A stretch of DNA of 30,595 nt from an uncultured Porphyromonas sp. (GCA_900539765.1 UQDF01000024.1:1-30595); one strand, 5' to 3'; shown: positions 7,397 to 16,988, counted from the stretch's first letter. Notes: generated by a model not told the origin, from the letters alone. Numbers and translations are program-made.

Positions 7397-9403
7397 ATGA
7401 GTTATCTCAAGTTTGACCGCACGACACTCTCTAATCTAGACCGCTCGCTACAGCTGGAGCATATACGCTCTAACCGTGGGGGCGCCTTCAACTGTACGAC
7501 CCTCGTGGGGTGCAACACGCGCAAGTATCACGGTCTCCTCGTGGTGCCACTGCCTCACCTGAGCCACCACAATCATATCCTCCTCTCCTCGCTAGACGCT
7601 ACGGTGATACAGCATGGGGCGGAGTTTAACCTCGGGGTGCATCTCTACGGTGATGGCACGGTCTATCCCAATGGGCACAAATACATACGAGAGTACAATA
7701 TAGACAAGATGCCGCGCACGATATACCGTGTGGGCGGGGTAGTCCTGCAGCGGGAGTCGATCTTCTGTCACTACAAGAATCAGGTCATTATCAAGTATAC
7801 GCTCCTCGAGAGCCACAGCGATACGACATTGCGGTTGCGCCCTGTGGTCGCCTTTAGAGATGTGATCCTCCTATCGCATGAGAACGAGACTGCCGAAACG
7901 ACCATCTACCCTGTCGGCACGACGGGTGTGCGTACCTGTCTCTATGAGGGTTACCCTGATTTATATATGCAGGTGGATGCCCCCTCGCATTGGGTCGATG
8001 AGGGCTACTGGATCAAGAGTCTGCACTACCCTAAGGAGCAGATCAGAGGGTACGAAAGCTGCGAAGATCTTTATTCGCCAGGCTACTTCGAGATGGAGCT
8101 GCGCAATGGTGAGTCGGTCTACTTCACCGCACAGCTAGAGGAGGTAGATGTGAGCACCCTGCCAGCGCTCTTTGACTCAGAGGTGGCACACCGCAAGGTG
8201 CGGGTGGATCTACAGAGCTGTCTGCGCAATGCTTGTAGCCAGTTTTACTATAAGCCCGTATCCAATCGTCACTACATCCTAGCGGGCTTCCCCTGGTATG
8301 GCGTGCGAGCGAGGGATGAAATGGTTGCTTTGCCTGGTTGTTCGATCTACAGCGATCACCCAGAGCGCTTTCACAATGTGATGAGTACCTTCATACGAAG
8401 TAGCATCAGCTTCATCAAGCAGATAGCACTTCCGCTAGATATGGAGGGGGTGCGCGACCCCGATGTGGGGCTCTGGGCGATACGTGCCATACAGCTCTTC
8501 CTCGCTGAGTATCCAGACGACAGCCACCGCTCTTACTATCTAGACGTAGTAGAGCGTATCATCGACTACTACCTGAGCGACCGCCACCCGATACTGCGCA
8601 TCAAGCCTAATGGGCTGCTCTATGCCGAGGGCAGTGGCACGCCTCCTGTCTCCTGGATGGACTCAACGATAGCGGGGCAAGCGGTAGTACCACGACGGGG
8701 CTATCTAGTGGAGGTGAACGGCTTGTGGTACAATGCGCTCTGCTTCTACCGTGAGGCTCGTGGCGAAGAGAGCTTTCCCGAGGAGCTAGCGGGCGTGATC
8801 GAGCGCTTGGAACCTGCTTTCGAGCAGACCTTTGTCAATCCCTATGGCTACCTATATGACTACGTGACCAAGGAGGGCTATCGGGAGCGGGCTGTCCGTC
8901 CCGATATGCTGATAGCTATCTCGCTGCCGTTCTGTCCGCTGAGTCGTGCCGAGCAGCGACAAGTACTAGAGATTGTGACCTCTGAGCTACTCACGCCAAA
9001 GGGGATTCGCTCGCTGAGTCCCCGCAGTGAGGGCTATGTGGAGCAGTGTAGTGGACTTCAAGAGCAGCGGGAGCATGCTTACTACAACGGCTCCGCGTGG
9101 CCTTGGCTACTGGGTGCCTACACGGATGCTTATCTGAAGATAAATGGTCGTAGCGGTGTGACCCACCTAGCGCGCCTGCTCGGGGATATACAGGATGAGC
9201 TACAGCATCACGGTATCTCGACACTAAGCGAGCTGTACGATGGCAACCCGCCCTACGACAGTCACGGAGGCATCTCCTTTGCGATGAGCTGTGCGGAGGT
9301 CTTGCGCGCCTTGGTGACTCTCGAGCGGTACAACAGTGAGGAGACCCCTCTGGCTAATTATCTATACTATACAACCAGCAACGAAGAGCGTCCTACAAGA
9401 TGA
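7397..9403 (+). CDS. Glycogen debranching enzyme (amylo-alpha-1,6-glucosidase, GH133-like)
   Basis: This 668-residue cytoplasmic enzyme has no signal peptide. It is predicted to hydrolyse alpha-1,6 branch points of glycogen or similar alpha-glucan. The N-terminal half (about 10-250) is the GDE N-terminal beta-rich domain, with NRGGAF-CTTLVGCNTRKYHGLL at its start. The C-terminal half (about 280-645) is an (alpha/alpha)6 barrel with the family landmarks GFPWYGVRARDEMVALPG from residue 297, SWMDS then RRGYLVEVNGLWYNAL (N441), RPDMLIAISLP, and YYNGSAWPWLLG (from Y562). Length is normal for the Bacteroidetes single-function form. It overlaps the next gene by four bases (ATGA), so translation is probably coupled. 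First gene of the 7397-16541 operon. Confidence 0.92.
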   Translation: MSYLKFDRTTLSNLDRSLQLEHIRSNRGGAFNCTTLVGCNTRKYHGLLVVPLPHLSHHNHILLSSLDATVIQHGAEFNLGVHLYGDGTVYPNGHKYIREYNIDKMPRTIYRVGGVVLQRESIFCHYKNQVIIKYTLLESHSDTTLRLRPVVAFRDVILLSHENETAETTIYPVGTTGVRTCLYEGYPDLYMQVDAPSHWVDEGYWIKSLHYPKEQIRGYESCEDLYSPGYFEMELRNGESVYFTAQLEEVDVSTLPALFDSEVAHRKVRVDLQSCLRNACSQFYYKPVSNRHYILAGFPWYGVRARDEMVALPGCSIYSDHPERFHNVMSTFIRSSISFIKQIALPLDMEGVRDPDVGLWAIRAIQLFLAEYPDDSHRSYYLDVVERIIDYYLSDRHPILRIKPNGLLYAEGSGTPPVSWMDSTIAGQAVVPRRGYLVEVNGLWYNALCFYREARGEESFPEELAGVIERLEPAFEQTFVNPYGYLYDYVTKEGYRERAVRPDMLIAISLPFCPLSRAEQRQVLEIVTSELLTPKGIRSLSPRSEGYVEQCSGLQEQREHAYYNGSAWPWLLGAYTDAYLKINGRSGVTHLARLLGDIQDELQHHGISTLSELYDGNPPYDSHGGISFAMSCAEVLRALVTLERYNSEETPLANYLYYTTSNEERPTR

Positions 9404-10656
9404 GAGTATTGATGTACGGGTGGGAGTTTCCCCCACACATTTCAGGCGGACTAGGCACGGCTAGCTACGGCTTGACCAATGGTATGGCCGAGCAGAGCGA
9501 TATGGATATAACCTTTGTCGTGCCTAAGCTGTATGGCGATGAGGATACTTCGCACATTACGCTGGTTGGTGCCGACCGCACGCCGATCGTTTACCATAAT
9601 CATAGTGCCGAATACCTTCGCTCACAGCTACACAATGAAGCGGAGGTGAACTACTACCAGGCTGCGAGAGAGCATATCTACGATGACTTTCGCTATCGCT
9701 GCCCCAACGACTTGGGCTGTCTGGAGTTTAGCGGAGCTTATCCGGACAATCTGCTGGAGGAGATCAACAATTACTCGATTGTGGCGGGCGTCATAGCGCG
9801 GACGGTGCCGTGCGACATCATTCACTCGCACGACTGGCTCACCTACCCAGCGGGGATCCATACGAAGATGGTGACGGGGCGGCCGTTGGTGATCCATGTG
9901 CATGCGACCGACTTCGATCGCAGTCGTGGCAATGTCAATCCGCAGGTCTATGCGATCGAGCGGCAAGGAATGGACTACGCAGATGCTATCGTCTGTGTGA
10001 GCAACCTGACCCGACGAACTGTCATCGACAAGTACGGTCAGAGCCCCGACAAGGTCTTTACCGTCCACAACGCTGTCGAGCCGCTTAGTCCTGAGCTATT
10101 AGCCCTGCCCAACAAGCAGCATACAGGCGACAAGGTGATCACCTTCCTGGGGCGCATCACCATGCAAAAGGGACCTGAGTACTTCGTCGAGGCTGCTCAC
10201 AAAGTGCTACAGCATACCGACGGTATCCGCTTTGTGATGGCGGGCAATGGCGACATGATGGACAAGATGATCGACCTCGTGGCTCGCAAACGTATAGCCG
10301 ACCGCTTTCACTTTACGGGCTTCCTACGAGGGCAGCAGGTTTATGAGATGCTTCGCTCGAGCGATGTCTACGTGATGCCCTCGGTGTCGGAGCCTTTTGG
10401 CATCTCACCGCTAGAAGCTATGCAGTGTGGCGTGCCGAGCATTATCTCCAAGCAGAGTGGCTGCGCCGAGATCCTGCGCTACGCTATCAAGACCGATTAC
10501 TGGGACGTAGACGCTATGGCCGACGCTATGCACGCCCTCGTCTCCTATCCGACCCTCCACGAGCATCTCAAGCAGAAGGGTCTCGAGGAGGTCAACAACA
10601 TCGTCTGGAGCAAAGCTGGACTGCGCCTCAGAGCTATCTATGACCGACTTGTATAA
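9400..10656 (+). CDS. GT4-type glycosyltransferase, glycogen synthase-like
   Basis: This 418-residue GT-B glycosyltransferase probably elongates alpha-glucan using a nucleotide sugar. The N-terminal domain opens with MRVLMYGWEFPPHISGGLGT, the glycine-rich acceptor/donor loop of the starch/glycogen synthase type, and contains IIHSHDWLTYPAG. The C-terminal domain has the donor-binding VITFLGRITMQKGPEYFVEA and the E-x7-E motif at E331 and E339 in SEPFGISPLEAMQCGVPS. It is shorter than classical GlgA. Its place between a debranching enzyme and a GH57 protein is, to my knowledge, a conserved Bacteroidetes arrangement and supports a role in storage glucan. The exact donor (ADP- or UDP-glucose) cannot be read from the sequence. 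Confidence 0.9.
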   Translation: MRVLMYGWEFPPHISGGLGTASYGLTNGMAEQSDMDITFVVPKLYGDEDTSHITLVGADRTPIVYHNHSAEYLRSQLHNEAEVNYYQAAREHIYDDFRYRCPNDLGCLEFSGAYPDNLLEEINNYSIVAGVIARTVPCDIIHSHDWLTYPAGIHTKMVTGRPLVIHVHATDFDRSRGNVNPQVYAIERQGMDYADAIVCVSNLTRRTVIDKYGQSPDKVFTVHNAVEPLSPELLALPNKQHTGDKVITFLGRITMQKGPEYFVEAAHKVLQHTDGIRFVMAGNGDMMDKMIDLVARKRIADRFHFTGFLRGQQVYEMLRSSDVYVMPSVSEPFGISPLEAMQCGVPSIISKQSGCAEILRYAIKTDYWDVDAMADAMHALVSYPTLHEHLKQKGLEEVNNIVWSKAGLRLRAIYDRLV

Positions 10657-10689
10657 CCCCCCTTTGACAAACGACTTCTCCACCTTCCT

Positions 10690-11946
10690 ATGATACAGAT
10701 TATACTTCACTTCTACCTACACCAACCGTTTAGGCTCAAGAGCTACCCATTCTTCAATATCGGTAGCGACCACTACTATTACGACGACTTTGCCAATGAG
10801 GAGATACTGCGTCAAGTGGTAGACCGCTCCTATAGACCAGCACTCGAACTGATCGAGCAATTGATCGAAGAGTACCCTGACTTTAGAGTTGCTCTCACGC
10901 TCTCGGGCTCGGTACTCACGCAGATGGAGCTGCACACGCCAGACATGATCCAGCTGCTCAAGCGACTGGTCCAGAGCGGGCGCATCGAGATACTAGGGGA
11001 GCCGATCTCGCACGGACTCTGCGGGCTGTACGATGAGGAGGAGTATGCGAACCAACTGCGTATGTACCGCACCCGTATCAGTTCGCTCCTAGGCGTCGCT
11101 CCCGTGACGCTCTCCAACCCAGAGCTGATCTACAGCGACCACATCGCACAGATAGCCCATCGCCAAGGGTACAAAGCGATTGTCACCGAGGGTGCCAAGC
11201 ACCTCCTAGCGTGGAAGAGTCCTAACTACCTGTACAACGCAACGACCGAGGGCGTGGCTCTCCTGATGCGTCACGCTACGCTCTCTGATGCGATCGCTCA
11301 CGACTTCGCACGGTACGATAGTCCGCTTTACCCCTACACGACGGAGCGGTTCTTTGCGACACTGGAGGCTGAGCAAGGCGACTACGCACTAGTCTCTCTG
11401 CCACTGGAGACGCTTGGATCGGTATGGAGCCGTGAGACGGGTATCTTTGAGTTCTTCCGAGCTCTTCCCGAGCAGGGCTATAAGCGGGGCTTCACCTTTA
11501 CCACGCCACAAGAGATCGCTACGCACTGCACCCCGCAAGACACGATACAGGCGACCTATCCAGTGAGCCGTATGGGCGAAGAGCGAGACACCTCGCTATG
11601 GACGGGCAATGAGCTGCAACAATGTGTCATACAGAAGCTAGAGGAGTGGGGCGAGCGCATACGTCTCTCTCGAGACCAGCGACTACTGGAGGACTGGATC
11701 AACTTGCAGGGCTCCGATCACCTCTTCTATATGACCACTAAGTTGGGCGGTCCAGGCGCTTTCTCGCCTTACGAGACGCCTTACGCTGCTTTTACTAACT
11801 ATATGAACGTCCTGAGCGACTTCCTCCTCCGTGTCTCTGCCGAGTACCCCACCTCTATGGGCAATGAGGAGCTCAACGCACTCCTGCAGACGATCGAAAA
11901 CCAAAACAAGAAGATAGCTCAGCTGGAGGACCAGCTGGCTAAGTAA
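10690..11946 (+). CDS. GH57 alpha-amylase-like protein lacking the catalytic Asp
   Basis: This 418-residue cytoplasmic protein has a GH57 fold. Region 1 is present as HQP (residues 11-13). The nucleophile Glu of region 3 is present as E145 in LSNPELIYSD. In region 4, where amylases of this group carry an Asp in a DYETFG-like motif, the sequence is SLPLETLGSVW, so the general acid/base Asp is replaced by P238 (codon CCA). The flanking TGIFEFFRALP is conserved, so the alignment is firm. GH57-like homologues missing a catalytic residue have been described, notably in Bacteroidetes. The protein may be a non-hydrolytic glucan-binding or regulatory partner of the two upstream enzymes. The C-terminus (about 395-418) is a short coiled-coil-like helix. 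It starts 33 bases after the glycosyltransferase. Confidence 0.88.
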   Translation: MIQIILHFYLHQPFRLKSYPFFNIGSDHYYYDDFANEEILRQVVDRSYRPALELIEQLIEEYPDFRVALTLSGSVLTQMELHTPDMIQLLKRLVQSGRIEILGEPISHGLCGLYDEEEYANQLRMYRTRISSLLGVAPVTLSNPELIYSDHIAQIAHRQGYKAIVTEGAKHLLAWKSPNYLYNATTEGVALLMRHATLSDAIAHDFARYDSPLYPYTTERFFATLEAEQGDYALVSLPLETLGSVWSRETGIFEFFRALPEQGYKRGFTFTTPQEIATHCTPQDTIQATYPVSRMGEERDTSLWTGNELQQCVIQKLEEWGERIRLSRDQRLLEDWINLQGSDHLFYMTTKLGGPGAFSPYETPYAAFTNYMNVLSDFLLRVSAEYPTSMGNEELNALLQTIENQNKKIAQLEDQLAK

Positions 11947-11983
11947 ACCGAACCAATACAACCCTACCCGACTCCTTATATAT

Positions 11984-14113
11984 ATGACCGCAACCACGCC
12001 TCAGGCGACAGCACTGCTAAGCAACCTCTTTACCGCTCCCGAGACACCGTACGGGAGCTTCCCCTTTGATCAATTCTTCGACCTCTCCTCCGCCACCGCC
12101 ATAGAGCAGACGATGGATACCTTCCGCACGGCTATGCAGGAAGCGATCACGCTACATCGTGAGGAGATCGATGCAATCACAGCACAGCATGAGCTTGCCA
12201 CCTTTGACAATACGATTCGTCGCTTCGAGGAGAGTGGAGAGGCACTGGAGGCAGTCACGGCAGTATTCTACAATCTGCTCTCCGCCTACTCTTGCCCTGA
12301 GATGATGCAGCTTTCGGAGACCTTCTCCGACTGGCTCAGCAAGCTATCGACTGATACGCTCCTCAACGAGGCGCTCTTCGCCCGCATTCGCTCCGTCTAT
12401 GAGCAGCGCGAGGAGCTGCACCTAGACGAGATCGACCTGCGCCTCCTGACCGAGAGCTACGAGGGCTTTGCGGACAATGGGGCTCTGCTCGTTGGTGCCG
12501 AGCGGGAGCGCTTTAGAGAGATCAATGAGCAGCTCAGTCAGTTGACCACACGCTTTGCGCAAAACAAACTTTGCGACGAGGAGTCCTGGACGCTCTTTGT
12601 GCCTGCTGACGAAAGCGACCGACTACGTGGCTTGCCCCAGCAGATCCTAGACGATGCTCAGGAGAAGGCACGCACCGCCTCCGAGGCGCATGGCGAGGGC
12701 TATCTCTTTGACCTGTCGGCACCGCATGTGGGCGCCATAATGAAGCATTGTGCCGACAGAGAGCTACGCTACAAGATGTACTTAGGACGGGGCAGCGTGG
12801 GCAATCGTGACAATGAGCAAAACAATCGGCAGATTGTTCGTCAGATAGCTACGCTCCGTGGCGAGCTGGCACGACTACTAGGACATCCCAACTATGCTAC
12901 CTACCGCCTCAAGCATCGTATGTGCAACACTCCCGAGCAGGTGAAGCAGCTCCTCGACGACCTGACGAAGTATTACCGACAGACTGCGCTCGATGAACTA
13001 GATGCGCTGGATCGTGAGGCGGGCTTCGAGCTAGAGTCGTGGGACCTCTCCTATTATATGGAGCGGCACAGCGAGCAGACCTTTGGGGTCAAGGAGGAGG
13101 AGCTACGTCCCTACTTCCCGCTCTCGCAGGTTATCTCGGGCGTCTTTGCCATTGCCACACGGCTCTACGGCATCACCTTCGCACCCGCCGAGGAGGTCGC
13201 CGTCTACCACCCCGACGTGCGTCCCTACCAAGTGCTAGACAGTGACGGGTCGCATCTCGGACTGCTCTACCTGGACTTCTTCCCCCGCAAGGGCAAGCGC
13301 AGTGGTGCCTGGATGAACAACCTACGAGAGTGGACTCCCACGCAGCGCCCCCATATCCTCCTCGTGATGAACTTCACCCCGCCGACGGCTGGCAAGGAAG
13401 CTATGCTCACCCTCTCGGAGGTACACACGCTCCTTCACGAGTTCGGGCACTCGCTCCACGGCTTGCTCACGCAGACGCGCTACAGCTCTATGTCGGGGAC
13501 CAATGTGGAGCGTGACTTTGTGGAGCTGCCGAGCCAGTTTATGGAAAACTATCTCCTCCAGCCCGAGGTGGTCACCGAGCTACTCTCCAAGCACTACCAG
13601 ACAGGCGAACCGCTCCCCGCTAAGCTCCTCAACAAAGCAATCCAAGCGACTCAGTACCCCGTTGGTTACAGTACCATCCGACAGGTGATCTTTGGCAAGC
13701 TGGATATGGCTTACCACACTTTAGCCGAGGACGAGAGCCTACCCGACGACCTCTACACCTACGAGCGTGAGACCCTCCGAGGCACCACCCTGCGAGACAG
13801 GGAGCGTGACCCGCAGCACCCGAAGCATATCGTCGCCACAGCCTTCAGTCACATCTTCGCAGGAGGCTATGCTGCTGGTTACTACGGATACAAATGGAGC
13901 GAGATGCTCGCCACGGACGCTTTCGAGCGGTTTAGCGAGGAGGGTATCTTCTCTCCGACAGTCGCTACCGACTTCCGTCGTCAGATCTTGGAGCGAGGTG
14001 ACGAGCTTGACCCGATGGAGCTCTATGTACGCTTCCGAGGACGCAAACCCACGCTCGTCGCGATGCTCAAGCGTGACGGCATTACACCACAAGAGGAGGA
14101 CTCAGCTAACTAA
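11984..14113 (+). CDS. M3 family oligopeptidase (oligopeptidase A / Dcp type)
   Basis: This 709-residue zinc metallopeptidase lacks a signal peptide and so is probably cytoplasmic, degrading short peptides. The zinc motif HEFGH is at residues 485-489, with catalytic E486, and the third ligand is probably E514 in FVELPSQFMENY. The helical N-terminal region (about 1-200) and the closing C-terminal barrel of the family are present, including YPVGYSTIRQ and the conserved FSHIFAGGYAAGYYGYKWSE near 620. Length is normal. Peptide breakdown fits an amino-acid fermenter and would feed the glutamate pathway encoded opposite. It follows the GH57 gene by 37 bases and is likely cotranscribed. Whether it is strictly a dipeptidyl carboxypeptidase cannot be decided from sequence. 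Confidence 0.93.
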   Translation: MTATTPQATALLSNLFTAPETPYGSFPFDQFFDLSSATAIEQTMDTFRTAMQEAITLHREEIDAITAQHELATFDNTIRRFEESGEALEAVTAVFYNLLSAYSCPEMMQLSETFSDWLSKLSTDTLLNEALFARIRSVYEQREELHLDEIDLRLLTESYEGFADNGALLVGAERERFREINEQLSQLTTRFAQNKLCDEESWTLFVPADESDRLRGLPQQILDDAQEKARTASEAHGEGYLFDLSAPHVGAIMKHCADRELRYKMYLGRGSVGNRDNEQNNRQIVRQIATLRGELARLLGHPNYATYRLKHRMCNTPEQVKQLLDDLTKYYRQTALDELDALDREAGFELESWDLSYYMERHSEQTFGVKEEELRPYFPLSQVISGVFAIATRLYGITFAPAEEVAVYHPDVRPYQVLDSDGSHLGLLYLDFFPRKGKRSGAWMNNLREWTPTQRPHILLVMNFTPPTAGKEAMLTLSEVHTLLHEFGHSLHGLLTQTRYSSMSGTNVERDFVELPSQFMENYLLQPEVVTELLSKHYQTGEPLPAKLLNKAIQATQYPVGYSTIRQVIFGKLDMAYHTLAEDESLPDDLYTYERETLRGTTLRDRERDPQHPKHIVATAFSHIFAGGYAAGYYGYKWSEMLATDAFERFSEEGIFSPTVATDFRRQILERGDELDPMELYVRFRGRKPTLVAMLKRDGITPQEEDSAN

Positions 14114-14126
14114 AAAAAGAGAAGCT

Positions 14127-16541
14127 ATGTGCCTTCGCTGGACTTGGTTCGCTCTCATCTTAGGATTGCTCTGCTGTTGGCCCGCCGTGGGGCAGTGGCA
14201 GGCGCACTTTGCCGATAGCGTCTCGATCTCGCCTTCTGTATGGCAGGGGACGCTCGACAAGTTTCGCTGCGATCCCATCAGAGGTCTACAGCTCAACGAT
14301 AGCAAGCCTAGTAGCACGACCAGCTACGCCTACATCAAGGCTAGAGTACCCCTCAGCAAGCAGATGACGTGGCATGGCAAGGTGCAACTCGACTACACCC
14401 CGACGAGGGGCAACAATGTGAAGCTCCTCCTCTACTGCTACGAAGCCTCTGGCGACGGCACCTTCAACTATGTGGTGCTCAGCATGAAGGACAATCAATA
14501 CTTGCGCCTCTCTGAGTGTAACCTTTCGCTAGAAAGCAATGGTCGGGTGAAGATCATCTCGACCAACGAACTCTTAGCCTACAACTACTTTGACGAGATG
14601 CGCCAGAGTGGCGGGGTCGTTGACTTTGTTATCCAGTATGACCCAACGACAGAGGCGCGGTGGTCAATGTGGGTGCGGCACCAAGAGAGCGACCTTTATA
14701 AGTATGTGGGCAACGAAGGAGACACGCCCGCAGCGCCCAGCAACTACAAGAGCATCTCGCTCCTCTTCGCTTGCGAGTATAGCAAGACTCGGGCGCAGCA
14801 CAGTTCGCTGGAGTTCCTAGACGTTTACCCCGAATTGGTCTCTCCTGAGGATTTAACTTGTGAGTGCAACGTAATCCCAGCGAGCCAGTTTTACAAAGAG
14901 TTTCGTCAGAGAGACCCACACACGGTCGAGATGCTCTGCGCTGAGCCGGCCGACCTCTCGGAGGCAACCATCGCAGTGGCTCCCTCGTGGGGCAAGCTCA
15001 CCACAGCTACCGAGGGCAAGAGCATCTATATAAGGAGTGAGGTAGCGATCCCAGAGGGTGAGTATGCGCTCTCCTTCCGCGGGGTAAAGACTGCCAGCGC
15101 CACTAAGGTCGAGAATGCGATCTACAGGATAGCCATCGAGTATGACCAGCCGCAGCCTCGTCCAGACAGCTTGGCACTCACCTTCAGCGAGTTTATGGGC
15201 AACCCGCTCTCGGGTGCCTCTGAGTATATCGAGCTGCACAACCCCACAGGCCAAACGCTCGATGCCAGTGGTTACTCGGTCGGTGTGTGGCGACAGGGCA
15301 AAGTGTCCACCTGGTATCCGCTGAGCAGTAGTCCCTGCCCGATCCCTGCGGGAGGGTACCACGTCTTTACCACTTCGGTAGAGGGGATCACCGCTTTCTA
15401 TGAAGCGCCTCGTGATAGTCTGACTCAGAGCGAGACGCTACCACAACTTGCCAACAAAGGCTTCACCATCGAGCTACTACGTCATGCCGACTCAACGGTT
15501 GTGGAGACCTTTCGCTACGATCCTGCCCTCCTCGGTCAGCGGCGCAATCAACGTGGCGTAGCCCTCGAGCGATACTTCTCCCCCACGGGCGACAAGAGCC
15601 ACGAGTATTGGGGCGCTGCCACCTCGCAGGCGCATTTCGCTACCCCAGGGCAGCACAATAGCATACAACCCGCAGGCGGCTCGCCCAGTGACTCAATCCA
15701 CAGCGAAGCTCCCCTACCGCTCTACATCACCGAGATCATGGCTCGTCCTACGGTCGACGGCTCCGAGTACATCGAGCTCTACAACCCCAACGATACCACG
15801 GTCAATACGGACCATCTCGGACTGGTCATCGCACGCTCGGGGCATCCCTCCAAGGTCTACCCGCTCCCGCCTCACCCCACAGGAGGCATCCCTCCACGAA
15901 GCTACCTGGCACTCACTCCCAGCACACATCCGCTCGAGCGTCTTTACTACGCCAAGTCCGACAGCTTGCTTCTCTTCCCCGAGATGCCTCAGCTCCCAGA
16001 TAGCGAGTGCGCTATACGGCTCGTTCACTTGGCAAACGATAGCATCGTCGAGGAGGTTTACTACGATATCAAGACCTTCCCCAAAGCTCTGCAAAAGGTT
16101 CAAGGGGTAGCTCAGGAGCGCATCATCCCAGACAAACAGTCACAAGACTTGAGCAACTGGACGGCTGCTGAGGCGTGGGCTAACTATGGTACGCCAGGAC
16201 GGCAAAACAGTGTCTACGGACGCACCACCACTTCTGACGAAAGTCTCGATCTACCGAAGCGACGCACGCTTCTATCGCTACCGCAGCTCGCCCGACTGGT
16301 GCTCCAAGAGATCTCAGACGGTGAGACCCGCTGCACAGCCACGCTGTACGCCGTGGCGGGCTATCGGCTGGCGCAGTATGACCACGCCAGTACCGAGGGC
16401 CTCTGCCGAGCCATCGTAGAGCGGCATAGCCTCGCAGAGCTTTTGCCCGCAACACTTACGACAAGAGCGATCCTCCTCGTGGAGCTAGACCACCCCGACC
16501 GCAAGCGTCCCTACCCTCTCGTCAGCATTGTCGTCAACTAA
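14127..16541 (+). CDS. Secreted protein with two lamin-tail domains
   Basis: This 804-residue exported protein has no assigned function. The frame is open upstream within the peptidase gene, but the ATG at 14127 is chosen: it follows a purine-rich AAAAAAAGAGAAG and begins a clear signal peptide (MCLRWTWFALILGLLCCWPA, then VGQ). Residues about 25-225 form a beta-rich region of unknown type. Two lamin-tail domains follow, about 350-520 (FSEFMGNP, SEYIELHNPTGQ) and about 530-705 (ITEIMARP, SEYIELYNPND), each ending with a WG/AWANYGTPG(R)QNS-like stretch. The last ~90 residues (ATLYAVAGYRLAQYD) resemble a FlgD-type Ig fold, often a C-terminal module in secreted Bacteroidetes proteins; a type IX secretion signal is possible but not shown. 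It starts 13 bases after the peptidase stop and is followed by a terminator. Confidence 0.85.
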   Translation: MCLRWTWFALILGLLCCWPAVGQWQAHFADSVSISPSVWQGTLDKFRCDPIRGLQLNDSKPSSTTSYAYIKARVPLSKQMTWHGKVQLDYTPTRGNNVKLLLYCYEASGDGTFNYVVLSMKDNQYLRLSECNLSLESNGRVKIISTNELLAYNYFDEMRQSGGVVDFVIQYDPTTEARWSMWVRHQESDLYKYVGNEGDTPAAPSNYKSISLLFACEYSKTRAQHSSLEFLDVYPELVSPEDLTCECNVIPASQFYKEFRQRDPHTVEMLCAEPADLSEATIAVAPSWGKLTTATEGKSIYIRSEVAIPEGEYALSFRGVKTASATKVENAIYRIAIEYDQPQPRPDSLALTFSEFMGNPLSGASEYIELHNPTGQTLDASGYSVGVWRQGKVSTWYPLSSSPCPIPAGGYHVFTTSVEGITAFYEAPRDSLTQSETLPQLANKGFTIELLRHADSTVVETFRYDPALLGQRRNQRGVALERYFSPTGDKSHEYWGAATSQAHFATPGQHNSIQPAGGSPSDSIHSEAPLPLYITEIMARPTVDGSEYIELYNPNDTTVNTDHLGLVIARSGHPSKVYPLPPHPTGGIPPRSYLALTPSTHPLERLYYAKSDSLLLFPEMPQLPDSECAIRLVHLANDSIVEEVYYDIKTFPKALQKVQGVAQERIIPDKQSQDLSNWTAAEAWANYGTPGRQNSVYGRTTTSDESLDLPKRRTLLSLPQLARLVLQEISDGETRCTATLYAVAGYRLAQYDHASTEGLCRAIVERHSLAELLPATLTTRAILLVELDHPDRKRPYPLVSIVVN

Positions 16542-16570
16542 ATACATCCTAAACGGAGCGTAATGAAAGA

Positions 16571-16611
16571 CAGCCCCCGCACGACTCTACGATGAGAGCG
16601 TGCGGGGGCTG
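16571..16611. terminator. Strong hairpin between converging operons
   Basis: A perfect 13-bp GC-rich stem pairs CAGCCCCCGCACG (16571-16583) with CGTGCGGGGGCTG (16599-16611), with further CTCT/AGAG pairing in the loop. The T-runs are modest on both strands (TATATTTAG on plus, TCTTTCATT on minus). It lies 29 bases after the lamin-tail gene and 56 bases after the stop of the DUF4387 gene on the other strand, so it probably serves both. The right arm continues GGGGGCTGACGCTATA, which resembles the MITE end. Confidence 0.75.
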
Positions 16612-16667
16612 ACGCTATATTTAGGAGCTATTAAAGCCCTATTTAATGTCTACTAAGCGACTGGGGC

Positions 16668-16988
16668 TTAGTACTGAATGGAGAGACCCATCAGAGGCGC
16701 ATGCTGCTGCGCACCATAGACGTCGCGCTCACCGAGATTGCCCGAAGGAATGGGGCGGACGATGGTACACTTGATCGCCTTGGCAGGGTCGAAGTAGACA
16801 ATCTTGACAATGTGGTCAGGCTTGATGTGATAGAGATCACAGAAAGTCTGCTCGGTGATCGCCTTAGCTGCCTTCACCTGATTGTATATATCGAAGTCCT
16901 TGAAGATGATATCGAAGGTGATCTCATAGGGACCCGAGTTCTTGCTCCGGATGACGGAGGCTATATCCATTAACTTGTGCTGTGTCAT
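16668..16988 (-). CDS. DUF4387 family protein
   Basis: This 106-residue soluble protein shows the hallmarks of DUF4387: IRSKNSGPYEITFDIIF near residues 13-29, VKIVYFDPAKAIKCTIVRP in the middle, and the end GERDVYGAQQHAPLMGLSI. Its biochemical function is not established. DUF4387 genes are usually found next to, or fused to, AtuA-type (DUF1446) proteins, as here, where the AtuA gene ends 24 bases upstream. The two probably form one complex or enzyme. It is the last gene of the glm/mal operon, so a role after methylaspartate deamination is the simplest guess (inference). Confidence 0.88.
   Translation of the reverse strand: MTQHKLMDIASVIRSKNSGPYEITFDIIFKDFDIYNQVKAAKAITEQTFCDLYHIKPDHIVKIVYFDPAKAIKCTIVRPIPSGNLGERDVYGAQQHAPLMGLSIQY

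Noticed and set aside
13767..14126. Upstream extension of the lamin-tail gene into the peptidase gene
   Set aside because: The extension is a shadow frame of the peptidase. The ATG at 14127 begins a clean signal peptide.
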